This document shows, piece by piece, positions 53,487 through 61,895 of a stretch of 64,000 bases of DNA. A program made the translations under genes and the position numbers. Source of the DNA: Streptomyces sp. V4I2 (GTDB lineage Bacteria; Actinomycetota; Actinomycetes; Streptomycetales; Streptomycetaceae); NCBI RefSeq assembly GCF_030817655.1, contig NZ_JAUSZM010000003.1:310001-374000 (forward strand). The letters run 5' to 3'. The stretch's first letter is position 1; each line of letters opens with the position of its first letter. A model generated the notes under the pieces. The model had not been told where the DNA came from. It ran no database searches and saw only the letters and a list, made by a program, of their open reading frames with translations.

Positions 53487-53560
53487 CCCAGGGGCGCGGG
53501 GCTGTATCAATGTGCGGCTCCGCCGCGCAGGCGCGAGCAACCACAACGCACCCGCAGCTT
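53487..53560. repeat. Streptomyces interspersed intergenic repeat
   Basis: The run with CCCACCCAGGGGCGCGGGGC, GCGGCTCCGCCGCG and AACGCACCCGCAGC looks like a sequence found between many streptomycete genes. This is from familiarity, not from a search. Confidence 0.45.
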
Positions 53561-53675
53561 CAAACCGGCTATCCCAGCGGAGCGCCGGGCGGATAAGGCG
53601 GCCGAGCCGGAATCCCCGCGCCGGAGGCGGACGGCAACGGCGGCAACGCCGTCTCGTGAAGCCGGGCTGCCGCCG

Positions 53676-53893
53676 GTGCGGGGCAAGCAGGGCCGGCCCC
53701 GGCGCAAGCCCCGGGCGTTGTACGCCGACCGCGGGTACGACCACGACAACTACCGCCGGGGTCTGCGCGAGCGGGGCATCGTCCCGAAGATCGCCCGGCG
53801 CGGTCAACCACATGGCTCGGGCCTGGGCCGGGTGCGGTGGGTTGCCGAGTCCGCCATCGCCTGGCTCCACGGCCCACGCCGCTTACGCACCCA
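53676..53893 (+). pseudogene. IS5-family transposase, internal fragment
   Basis: The frame reads GKQGRPRRKPRALYADRGYD, continues through DNYRRGLRERGIVPKIARRG and HGPRRLR, and breaks off at 53893 into unrelated sequence. It starts further upstream in the gene than the 41536 fragment but lacks that fragment's C-terminus. The shared part is identical. Confidence 0.8.
53710..53892. repeat. 183-bp direct repeat, right copy
   Basis: Identical to 41536-41718, offset 12174 bp. See the left copy. Confidence 0.85.
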
Positions 53894-54139
53894 GCGGGCT
53901 GTTTCGGCAACGTGAATGGGAACCACTGCGGCAACGAGGACGAGAGCCGCGTTGCGCCATCCGAGAAGGGGATGGACACGACACAGGTCCATGATCGGCA
54001 ATGGGATTGGGAGCCACCTCTATCGGGTGACTTTTGACGCGGAGCCGAGCCTGTGCCCCTGGATATGCGGTACGCCTTGGCGACAGGTTGGAGGGTTCGT
54101 AACTCCTCAGGAGCTTGCAGCAGTACAGGGGGATACTGA

Positions 54140-55252
54140 GTGGAAACAACCGAACTCGCATCGTCGGTGGTGCAGATAATCGCAGGCTTGTCGGCCGGTG
54201 TGGTCGCACGCGCCGCCGATCAGGCTACGAACACAGCCGTTGACCGTGTCTACGCCCTGGTACAGGACCGGCTGGGCCGCTCCGCCGAGGGGCGCGCGGC
54301 GTTGGACGCGTTCACCGACCGGCCTGCTGAGCCCACGCTGGCGGAAGCCCTTCAGTCGGCGCTTGCCGATGCGATCAGGGCTGACCCCGACTTCGCAGGG
54401 CAGCTCGAACAGGCGGCGGCCGCCGCCTCTTCCACCACACAGAGCAGCGGAAACTCTGTGGGTAGGGACCAGAACAACGTCGTCATCACCGGTGGGATGC
54501 GGAGAAGCCAGTTCTCCTTCGGTCCGCTGACGATCCACAACACACGTACTGCGCGGATGTCACTGATGGGCATCGGCGTGGCCCTGCTGCTGGTGTTGTC
54601 CCTCGCCGGTTACGGGAGCTTTCAGTTGTTCACCGACGACGTCCCCGCGCCCGGTGCGGGTGCCGCGGTACCGGGGAGGGTTACCGACGGCATCGGAGAC
54701 AGCCGGGCAGCGGCCGGTGAGGAAGATTCTGAGGCTTCTGCTTCGTCCTCAGGACTGCCCTCGCCGAGAGGACCGATCTTGCGCGGTAAGGGCGACTACC
54801 CGTTCACCGGCCAGATCGTTCGGGCCACGACCGAGTTCGCGGTCGGGAATCCGTCGGTGCGCGGGGGTGCTCGGCCGGCGCGCGCTGGCGAGGTGTACCT
54901 GCTGATCCTTGTACGGGTGGAGGGGGACCCGCCGAGCCGCCCCGTCGCGGCACCCACCGGCACTCTCGCCTGGACCATCGAGCACAAGAGTTGCCCCACC
55001 GGATGCGGAGTAGCGGACGTCGACAGCGCCGGAGCCTATACCGAGGACGAGCTCCCCAACGCTTCGTTCGGGTATGACGGCCACACCATGCTGGAGGCCA
55101 ACCAGCACTACTACATCTACGTCTGGAAGCCGGTCAAAGAGTCCGAGGACCTGTCGAACGCCCGGCTGTGTCAACTCATCGATGCAGAAGACAAGTTGGG
55201 GTTTGAGAACAACTGCATCCCGATCGGCAAGGTCGAGCGGCAAGCAGGGTAG
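54140..55252 (+). CDS. Membrane protein of unknown function with an NNVVITGG-type motif
   Basis: The 370-residue protein is not recognised. Residues 1-95 are helical and Ala-rich. Residues about 100-118 hold GNSVGRDQNNVVITGG, a motif seen in some actinobacterial signalling or effector-associated proteins. One membrane helix lies at about 140-160 (SLMGIGVALLLVLSLAGYGS). A Gly/Ser/Glu-rich linker leads to a C-terminal domain of about 150 residues (FTGQIVRATTEFAVGNPSVR) with four conserved-looking Cys. The topology suggests a cytoplasmic N-terminus and an exported C-terminus. The GTG at 54140 has AGGGGG upstream. Neighbours give no hint. Confidence 0.65.
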   Translation: METTELASSVVQIIAGLSAGVVARAADQATNTAVDRVYALVQDRLGRSAEGRAALDAFTDRPAEPTLAEALQSALADAIRADPDFAGQLEQAAAAASSTTQSSGNSVGRDQNNVVITGGMRRSQFSFGPLTIHNTRTARMSLMGIGVALLLVLSLAGYGSFQLFTDDVPAPGAGAAVPGRVTDGIGDSRAAAGEEDSEASASSSGLPSPRGPILRGKGDYPFTGQIVRATTEFAVGNPSVRGGARPARAGEVYLLILVRVEGDPPSRPVAAPTGTLAWTIEHKSCPTGCGVADVDSAGAYTEDELPNASFGYDGHTMLEANQHYYIYVWKPVKESEDLSNARLCQLIDAEDKLGFENNCIPIGKVERQAG

Positions 55253-55630
55253 GCGGGAAGGTGGAGACGCTGGCTTCGTGCGTTTGAGTACCTGAACGGA
55301 AAGCCCCAGGATAACGCACCTGAGCACCGCCGAGGTCGCGGCGGGGCTCAGGTACTTCCTCGACCAAACGACCCAAAGCCACCCTTACGCCATCAGCAGC
55401 TTGTCACACGCCATCAGGAAGGGTGGCTCCCAACCTCGTTGCCGAAGCAGTGGCTCTCACTCTCACTGCCCCCACTGGCTCTGCTTCACCCTGTCGAATT
55501 CAAGCGGGCCGACGGCCCACAAATGAGAGAGCCTCGCCGAGGAGGAGGCTCAGACACCCCCGCCCTGGCAGAGCGGTGGAGAACAGGCGAGTTCACCGGC
55601 CTTCCGCTCCGATGCTCCTCGCTCCCGGCC
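55253..55630. other. Intergenic region
   Basis: About 380 bp between a plus-strand membrane protein and the minus-strand toxin gene. No gene, repeat or operator is evident. Confidence 0.5.
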
Positions 55631-56002
55631 TCAGCCGGTGGACCAGGCGCGCAGCTGCGCTGCGACCTCCTGAACGCGGGCGCCCTTGTGCTTGGCGCGC
55701 ATAACCAGCGCGAGGGCTTCCTCCGGCTCGTAGTCCAGGGTCTGGCCGTTCGTGTTGAGGAACGTCTCGGCAACCAGCCAGGCGAAGAAATCGCTCTTCG
55801 CCTCCAGCGGCTCATGCAGCGCAACGGTCTCCAGCATGGCCGCGGCCTTCAGCCAGTCGCTCGCGTACACGTCGCGGCCCATGTAGTGGGCCTGGACCCG
55901 GGCACAGGCGGCGTCCAGCACGCCCAGGTCGAGACAGGCCGGGTCGCCCGGCAGGGTCTGCGCGATCTGCAGAAGCTCTTGCGGGATGAGAAACCGCGTC
56001 AC
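55631..56002 (-). CDS. Doc/Fic-like toxin-family protein with degenerate active site
   Basis: The 123-residue protein has the Doc layout: LDLGVLDAACARVQAHYMGR, then DWLKAAAMLETVALHEPLEA, then FFAWLVAETFLNTNGQTLDY. In Doc/Fic proteins the helix before FL-NG carries HPFxxGNKR. Here the matching stretch is HEPLEAKSDFFAW, keeping the His but losing Gly, Asn and the basic residue. AMP/phosphate transfer is therefore doubtful. The gene overlaps the upstream antitoxin-like gene by 4 bp, the usual toxin-antitoxin order. Streptomycetes carry such degenerate forms. Confidence 0.68.
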   Translation of the reverse strand: MTRFLIPQELLQIAQTLPGDPACLDLGVLDAACARVQAHYMGRDVYASDWLKAAAMLETVALHEPLEAKSDFFAWLVAETFLNTNGQTLDYEPEEALALVMRAKHKGARVQEVAAQLRAWSTG

Positions 56003-56301
56003 GCGGCGTGACCGTGCTGCTGGATCTCCTGCAAGTCACGGCTGCCCATGGGAGCGGGGTCAGGCCAGGCGGCCGTACCGGGATCGGCTGCGCGGGCGTC
56101 CTGAGTGGCGAAGACTTCGGCGAGCCGCGGAACGCGGTCGCGGGCCTTGCCGAGGGCTTTGAGGAACGGGTCGTCGGCGGCCGCGAGCGCCGCCTCGCGG
56201 ACGAAGTCCTCGGGGGACTTTCCGACGATGTTCGCGGCCGCCTCGACGCGCGCGTACTCCTCCGGCTCGAAGGGCGGCAGCTGGGGTCCGTTCTGGTCCA
56301 T
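55999..56301 (-). CDS. Putative antitoxin of the Doc-like pair
   Basis: The 100-residue protein (ATG at 56301) has an N-terminal segment PFEPEEYARVEAAANIVGKS with PEDFVREAALAAADD, which resembles a ribbon-helix-helix antitoxin. A flexible Pro/Asp-rich tail would bind the toxin. It overlaps the toxin gene by 4 bp. RHH antitoxins autoregulate through palindromes upstream, but none is obvious here. Confidence 0.65.
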   Translation of the reverse strand: MDQNGPQLPPFEPEEYARVEAAANIVGKSPEDFVREAALAAADDPFLKALGKARDRVPRLAEVFATQDARAADPGTAAWPDPAPMGSRDLQEIQQHGHAA

Positions 56302-56542
56302 ACGAGCGACGATACCAGCGAGCCTGACCCCTACCGAGGGCGTTCGGGCAGAAGAGAGGGGCAGCGGCGTGGACGGCGGGTGCCCCTTCAAGTCTCCAGC
56401 GAACGTACCAGGTGATCGTCGCCTTGCGGGTGGTGCCTGGCAGGATCCAATCGTCAACGCCGACGGGCTCTCCGTCGTCGATCTCATGGAACCCGTCTGA
56501 CCGGCAGTACCGTTACGGCGTGGCGAGAGACGAGAGGCGAGC

Positions 56543-56764
56543 CTGGTCTTCCAGGTCATCTCCAAGCGATACGAGAAAGGCTCCATCGTCCTGACCTCGA
56601 ACAAGACCTTCGGCGAGTGGGGCCAGGTCTTCAGCGACGAGGTCCTGGCCACCGCGATCCTCGACCGCCTCCTGCACCACTGCGAGGTCGTCCCGATCAA
56701 CGGCAACAGCTACCGGCTCAAGAACCGCCTCCAGGCCACCGAGCGGGACACTGACGTGGCCTGA
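56543..56764 (+). pseudogene. IstB-type (IS21 helper) ATPase, C-terminal fragment
   Basis: From 56543 the frame reads LVFQVISKRYEKGSIVLTSN, then FGEWGQVFSDEVLATAILDR, then HHCEVVPINGNSYRLK to a stop at 56762-56764. This is the sensor/arginine-finger end of IstB. The P-loop and Walker B are missing. No istA remains nearby. Confidence 0.75.
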
Positions 56765-57500
56765 GCACCGGTGCACATAACTCCGTACTCGGTGATGCAC
56801 TCAGACGAGTACGCGGACAGCACCCGCCCCCGAGCACCCGCTACCACCCCGCTACCACCCCGCTACCAGTAGCTATACCCACCGAAAGCGGAATTCAGCA
56901 CTAGAGATCGACCGGCCCGACGCACTGGGACGCCGGCGGTGTGCGTATGCGGGGCTGAAACCGGCGTCGACGTCGCCCGCGACGCCTCCGGCCGGTGGCG
57001 CCACCCCGCACGCTGGCACCGCGCCCGCCCCGACCTCTCCTCCGCCGACGTCGCTCCCCCTGCAGCCCGCCGCTTCACGGCACGCTGTCCTCATCTGCGT
57101 GCAGATCGCAGCCTGCCTCGGACACTGCTTCACTCCGTGCACATTCCTTGGGGTGCCGGTGCGGGACCCGACTCCCAGTTGCCAGGCCGCTGACCAGGGA
57201 AAACCCAGACGTTCGGGTGGAGCCCTAGCCGTTTTGTGGAGTTTCATCAATACACGACACGCCAGCAGCAGTGTGAAGGACGTCTACTCAGTCCCCCGAG
57301 CGGCGCAACTTTCCCTCCAAAGGGCTTTGGCCGCAGCCTCTTTGATGAACCGTCAGAAGAGCATTTCTGACCTCTCGAACACCCGATCGGCCCCTATTCG
57401 TCATTCCCAGACATTTCTGAGGTGGCGACAGAAGTAGGCGCGACTAGGTTCGTTCATGGTCGGCCGCTCAGCTGACATCCCTGAGAGATGGAGAAACGGA
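56765..57500. other. Long intergenic region upstream of a secreted protein gene
   Basis: About 735 bp with no supported gene. The left part has a short repeated phrase (CCCGCTACCACCCCGCTACC near 56850). The right part (57240-57440) is AT-richer and includes TCAGAA-N6-TTCTGA near 57353-57370, a possible regulator site or promoter zone for the gene at 57501. Confidence 0.5.
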
Positions 57501-57983
57501 ATGCCTGAGAAAAGGAGAAACGGAACGCGTAGGCGTACCGTTGTCGCGATCGCAGCGTCCGTGGGCGTCGCGGTCTTGACTGCAACCGGTGTGAACTACG
57601 CCTCGGCTTCCAGCTCCGTCCCGCAGTCCGCCCCGTCGGTACAGGACGCCGATGCCTCTGTCCCCCTCGGAGGCGACGGCCAGACCCACGCCTACAGGAA
57701 CGACGACGCTGGACGGATCCACGTCAACGAGCGCACGTATGCAGCCGAGCCAGGTGTGTGCACCGCCGTCATCAGCAGTCCCGCCACCAGCTTCAACATC
57801 CGAAACGAGAGTGACAGAACCGTCGAATTCTTCACTGGGATCACCTGCGACAACGGCGCCGCAATCGCCACCATCGGGCCCCGGAACTCCAGCAGCGCAA
57901 TCCCCGGCACAACGGTCTTCGACGGCGTCGTGGTGCCATTCGCGCTCGTAGGCAGCTTCCGAGCCATCGACAAACACCACTGA
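57501..57983 (+). CDS. Secreted protein of unknown function
   Basis: The 160-residue protein has a basic N-terminus (PEKRRNGTRRR), a hydrophobic core (TVVAIAASVGVAVLTATGV) and a likely cleavage site after YASA. The mature part of about 125 residues has two Cys (EPGVCTAV and GITCDNG) that could pair and looks beta-rich. No family is recognised. The ATG at 57501 has GGAG 7 bp upstream. A strong terminator follows at 58115-58163. Confidence 0.7.
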   Translation: MPEKRRNGTRRRTVVAIAASVGVAVLTATGVNYASASSSVPQSAPSVQDADASVPLGGDGQTHAYRNDDAGRIHVNERTYAAEPGVCTAVISSPATSFNIRNESDRTVEFFTGITCDNGAAIATIGPRNSSSAIPGTTVFDGVVVPFALVGSFRAIDKHH

Positions 57984-58114
57984 CCCTCACCCGGACCCAG
58001 AACAGCGACAGCCTGCCTGTCAGATAGGGACCCGCACCCGCCTTCTCCGCATCGTAGAGGGGGTGACTCTTTGAGCCCCCGCTGGCCCGGTGGACGCGAC
58101 CCTTGCAGTTTGCC

Positions 58115-58163
58115 GCCCGCCACCACCGTCTGCCTGCGTCGCAGACCGACGGTGGTGGCGGGC
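58115..58163. terminator. Perfect 16-bp-stem hairpin terminator
   Basis: Arms 58115-58130 (GCCCGCCACCACCGTC) and 58148-58163 pair exactly around a 17-nt loop, followed by CTTTC. It lies between the plus-strand secreted-protein gene and a minus-strand remnant, so it may serve both directions. Confidence 0.75.
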
Positions 58164-58246
58164 TTTCAGGGCCGGGTGCGCCGCCGCCTCACCAGAGCGT
58201 TTTGCGGGTGCCCTCTTCAGCAGTCACCGGCACGCGGCCTTGAGCA

Positions 58247-58587
58247 TCAGCGCTGGCGGTGCTCACCCCGGTCACCGCGCTCACCCCGGTCGTCGCCCCA
58301 GGAGGCCTCGTCGACGAAGCGGTCCCGGTGGTTGTGCAGGGTGGCGGTGTCGGAGCGGTTGTCCCACACGTAGTTGCGGCGGTCCTGGAACAGGTCGGTG
58401 GCGGTGTCGCGGCCTTCGCCGGTGTGGATGCGGACGGTCGCACGGCCGGCCAGGCGGCAGGAGTCGAAGGTGTAGGTGTGACCGTCCTCATCGGACAGCG
58501 TCCACCCGTCCAGGTTCACGCTGCGGCGGGTGGTGTTGGTGACCTCCATCCACTCCCTGTTCAGGGAGCGGTTGGAGCGGTCGTCAC
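58247..58587 (-). pseudogene. Lamin-tail domain protein, C-terminal fragment
   Basis: The frame gives SNRSLNREWMEVTNTTRRSV, NLDGWTLSDEDGHTYTF and VWDNRSDTATLHNH to a stop at 58247. It is the end of a lamin-tail (LTD) domain found in secreted streptomycete proteins. It begins exactly where the IS6-type element ends (58588), so the element removed its N-terminus. The matching 5' part is not on the far side of the element. Confidence 0.75.
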
Positions 58588-59447
58588 GGCGCTGTCACGT
58601 TGGCTATGGCGTGGGAGGATCTTCGGGTTAATCCTGCTGGAGGGGTGCCCGTGGAGAGCAGGTCGCCGTCGTACAAGGGGCACCGCTACTCGGTCGAGGT
58701 CATCTCCCACTGCGTGTGGCTTTAGCACCGTTTCCCGCTCAGCTTCCGCGAGGTCGAGGAGCTGACGCTCGAGCGCGGTGTCGTCGTCTCCTACGAGTCG
58801 GTCCGCCGCTGGTTTGTGAAGTTCGGCCCGGCCTACGCCCGCGAGCTGCGTCGCCGGCTGCCCCGGCCTGGGGACAAGTGGCATCTGGACGAGGTCTTCA
58901 TCAATATCAACGGTGAGCAGACGTACCTGTGGCGGGCCGTCGACCAAGACGGGATGGTGCTCAACATCCTCGTGCAGAACCGGCGGGACCCCGCCGCGGC
59001 CAGGCGCTTCTTCCGCCGCCTGCTGAAGAACACGGGTGCGGTGCCGCGGGTGGTCGTCACCGACAAGCTTCGCTCCTACGGCGCGGCCCACCGCGAGGTC
59101 ATGCCCTCCGTGGAGCACCGCTCCCACAAGGGCCTGAACAACCGGGCGGAAAACAGCCACCAGCCAACCAGGCAGCGTGAACGGGCGATGAAGGGCTTCC
59201 GCGGCGTTGGCGCAGCCCAGCGGTTCCTCTCCGCGTTCAGCGGGATCTCACCCCACTTTCGACCCAGCCGCCACCTGATGGCGGCCTCCGGCTACCGAGC
59301 CGAGATGACCCTCCGCTTCGCCATCTGGGACCAGATCACCCGCGCCGTCGGCCAGCCCACCACAGTCTGAACACACACCCGGACCGCGTGCCCACCGCGC
59401 CCCGACGCACCATCAGACAGTCACGCACCCAACAACATGACAACGCC
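58588..59447. mobile_element. IS6-family insertion sequence (860 bp)
   Basis: The left end GGCGCTGTCACGTTGG (from 58588) and the right end read in reverse, GGCGTTGTCATGTTG (from 59447), are imperfect inverted repeats. They enclose one IS6-type transposase on the plus strand. No 8-bp target duplication is seen, consistent with rearrangement by replicative transposition. It cuts the lamin-tail gene on its left. Confidence 0.75.
58645..59370 (+). pseudogene. IS6-family transposase with an in-frame amber codon
   Basis: From the GTG at 58645, 241 sense codons make a full IS6 transposase (SYKGHRYSVEVISHCVWL, FPLSFREVEELTLERGV, WHLDEVFININGEQTYLWRA with the first Asp, VVTDKLRSYGAA with the second Asp, NRAENSHQPTRQRERAMKGF with Glu). 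A TAG at 58723-58725 replaces the Tyr that normally follows HCVWL. All catalytic residues are present, so one base change inactivated the gene, unless the stop is read through. Confidence 0.85.
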
Positions 59448-59465
59448 TGATCGTGAGCTCCTCGC

Positions 59466-60018
59466 CTACAGCGGAAGCAGCGGCCACGCCCTCCAAGGCT
59501 GCGACCACCAGTACGCGAGGTTCATGTCGCCGGTCCGCCAGCGGCGCGGAGTGGTTGTGGCGAGCCGGTCCAGAGGTTCGACGCCGCCCGGCTGCCCGCC
59601 GTCCAGGGCGAGGCGGACGGCCGCGGTGAGGTCGGCGTCGGCATGAGGGGTGCGGGCCGCGAGTCGACGGAGACGAACAGGGCGGTGCCGGAGCGAGCCA
59701 CGAGGTCGAGGAACTGACGGTTCAGCGCCCACTCGGTCGGGGGTGCACGGCACGCAGTCGGCGTCCACCGCGTAGAAACGGTTGTGCTGGGCGAGGCGGG
59801 TGGTGCCGCCAGCGCAGCGCCACCTTCGACAGGCCGGGCGGGCCCAGGGCTGCGAGAGTCAGCTCCAGTCCCCCGTCCGGCTGGTGACATGCCGTCACTC
59901 GGCGCCGGGCACGGTCCAGCTGCCCGGCCCCGCCGGTGTGGCGGAGCGCGGGGCCCCGTCCGCCGCGCTGATCACGTGGACGGCATCGGGCAGGGGAACT
60001 CGATCACGGACATGACCT
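59466..60018 (-). pseudogene. Decayed glycoside hydrolase (alpha-galactosidase-like), N- and C-terminal pieces
   Basis: Starting at an ATG at 60018 (11 bp after the permease stop) the pieces read HVISAADGAPRSATPAGPG, GLELTLAALGPPGLSKVALR, FYAVDADCVP, then LNRQFLDLVARSGTALFVSV and GGVEPLDRLATTTPRRWRTG. They lie in different frames (at least three shifts), and the catalytic middle domain is absent. The pattern resembles the ends of a streptomycete alpha-galactosidase-type enzyme. It follows the sugar importer on the same strand, so it was probably the hydrolase of that operon. Confidence 0.6.
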
Positions 60019-60028
60019 GCCGCCTCTC

Positions 60029-60865
60029 TCAGCCCTTCACCGCGCCGGACGTGAGGCCTTGGACGATGTGACGGCTAGCGAAGGCGAACAGCAGCATCGT
60101 GGGCAGGATGGTGAGGACCGCCGCCGCGGACATGGAGCCCCAGTCGATGTTGAAGCTGGAGATGAATCCGTTCAGGGCCGTGGGGACGGTCTTGTTGGTG
60201 TCGCTGTTCATCAGCGTCACGGACAGGAAGAGTTCGTTCCAGCAGTTGACGAAGTTGAAGATGAACGCGGCCACGATCCCGGGACGCATCACCGGCAGCA
60301 GCACCCGGAACAGCGCCCCGAACCGGGACAGGCCGTCGATCATGGCGGCCTCCTCCAGCGCGTCCGGGATGTTCTCGAAGAAGCCGCGGAGCATCACCGT
60401 GCAGAACGGGATGCAGACGGCGATGTAGACGAGGATCAGCCCGAGCCGGTTGTCGACCAGCTTGAGGTCGGTCATCAGCAGGTACAGCGGTCCCAGCGCG
60501 ATGAAGGTCGGGATCATCTGGGTGACCAGGGCGGCCATCAGCAGCGCGGACTTGGTACGGAACTCGAAGCGGGCCAGTACGTACGCCGACAGCATCGAGA
60601 TCGCCGTGGCGACCGCGCCCGCGACGGTCGCCACGATGAGGCTGTTGGTGAGGTAGACGCCGAAGTCGGCCTTGCCGAACAGCCCGCTGTAGTTCTCGAG
60701 CGAGAAGCGCTCGGGCCAGTAGGCGATCGGGAAGGTGAAGATGTCGCCGGGTGCCTTCAGCGACGTGATGGTGATCCAGTAGAGCGGGAAGACGGTGAAG
60801 ACCAGCCACAGCCCCAGGAAGGTGAACTTGGTGGCCCGGCCGGCCGTGGACTCCTTGCCGATCAC
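60029..60865 (-). CDS. Sugar ABC transporter permease (MalG-type)
   Basis: The 278-residue carbohydrate permease has six hydrophobic segments and the docking loop EEAAMIDGLSRFGALFRVLL. It starts FTFLGLWLVFTVFPLYWITI. The start is a GTG at 60865 overlapping the partner permease stop by 4 bp (GTGA). No ATPase gene is present; such streptomycete importers often share the MsiK ATPase encoded elsewhere. Confidence 0.9.
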   Translation of the reverse strand: MIGKESTAGRATKFTFLGLWLVFTVFPLYWITITSLKAPGDIFTFPIAYWPERFSLENYSGLFGKADFGVYLTNSLIVATVAGAVATAISMLSAYVLARFEFRTKSALLMAALVTQMIPTFIALGPLYLLMTDLKLVDNRLGLILVYIAVCIPFCTVMLRGFFENIPDALEEAAMIDGLSRFGALFRVLLPVMRPGIVAAFIFNFVNCWNELFLSVTLMNSDTNKTVPTALNGFISSFNIDWGSMSAAAVLTILPTMLLFAFASRHIVQGLTSGAVKG

Positions 60866-61890
60866 GGCTTCACCTCTCGCTTCTCGCGCGTGGCCAGAAG
60901 GAAGAAGACCGCGAACACCAGCAGCGTGGCGACCACGATGAGGCCGAGCGCGGAGGCCCTGCCGTAGTCGCCCTGCTGGGTGATCTTGATCATCCAGGTG
61001 GTCACTATGTGCGTCTCGTTGTTGGGTCCGCCGCCGGTCATTCCGAAGATGAGGTCGGGAAAGTTGAAGATCCAGATGACCCGCAGCAGCACGGTCAGCG
61101 CGAGGGTGACCCTGATGTCCGGGATCGTGATCTGGAACAGCGTGCGCACCTTGCCGGCTCCGTCGAGCGCCGCCGCCTCGTACAGATCCTCCGGGACGGA
61201 CTGCAGCGCGGCCAGGATCATGATCGTGAAGAAGGTGACCCCGTACCAGACGTTGGCGACCACGACGGCGAACATCGCGGTCTTCGGGTCGGCCAGCCAG
61301 GCGACCGGCTCGTCGATCAGCCCGGCCTTCTGGAGCAGGTCGTTGACGACACCGAACTCGCTGTTGAACAGCCAGCGGAACAGGATGCCGATGAGGAATC
61401 CGGAGATCGCCCAGGGGAAGAAGACCAGCGCCTGGTAGAGGCCGCGGAAGCGGAATTTCCGGCGCAGCCACAGGGCGAGGGCGAAGCCGATCACCAACTG
61501 GGGCACGATCGAACCGAACACCCAGACGGCGGTGTTGGTAAGGACGGTGCCCCAGGCCGGGTCGGCGAAGACGTCACGGAAGTTCTTCAGGCCCACCCAG
61601 GAGGTGTCGCTCAGGTCCGTCAGATTCCAGTTGCGGAAGGCCATCTGGCTGCCGGCGATCATCGGGTAGTACGTGAAGACCGCCACGAAGATCGCGGCCG
61701 GGGCCATGAAGGCGGCGATGAGCAGCCCGCGCCGGGAGGTGAACTCCGGCTTGCGGCGGCCCTGTTCGGTGCCTCGGGCGGGCGGGGCTCCCCTCTTCCG
61801 CTTCCGGGAGGAGCCCGCCGACGCCGTTTTCATCGTTTCCGTCGTACGTGTACTCGTACTCGAACTCGTCGTTTCGGACGCGGACGACAT
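60862..61890 (-). CDS. Sugar ABC transporter permease (MalF-type)
   Basis: The 342-residue permease has a Ser/Thr-rich, then Arg/Lys-rich N-terminal tail of about 50 residues. It is followed by LLIAAFMAPAAIFVAVFTYY and the docking loop YEAAALDGAGKVRTLFQITI. GGGPNNETHIVTTWMIKI is typical of the UgpA/MalF group. The ATG at 61890 lies 5 bp after the binding-protein stop. The longer frame is an antisense-like extension. Confidence 0.9.
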   Translation of the reverse strand: MSSASETTSSSTSTRTTETMKTASAGSSRKRKRGAPPARGTEQGRRKPEFTSRRGLLIAAFMAPAAIFVAVFTYYPMIAGSQMAFRNWNLTDLSDTSWVGLKNFRDVFADPAWGTVLTNTAVWVFGSIVPQLVIGFALALWLRRKFRFRGLYQALVFFPWAISGFLIGILFRWLFNSEFGVVNDLLQKAGLIDEPVAWLADPKTAMFAVVVANVWYGVTFFTIMILAALQSVPEDLYEAAALDGAGKVRTLFQITIPDIRVTLALTVLLRVIWIFNFPDLIFGMTGGGPNNETHIVTTWMIKITQQGDYGRASALGLIVVATLLVFAVFFLLATREKREVKP

Positions 61891-61895
61891 TTTGC

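Larger units (their letters stand above)
53302..53675. other. Non-coding stretch with interspersed and inverted repeats
   Basis: About 370 bp without a supported gene. It includes a 15-bp inverted repeat (arms 53355-53369 and 53452-53466) and a motif common between streptomycete genes (53487-53560). Confidence 0.5.

Noticed and set aside
56513..57250. Several short open frames on both strands
   Set aside because: Minus-strand frames shadow the IstB fragment or are Arg/Ala-rich without initiation signals.
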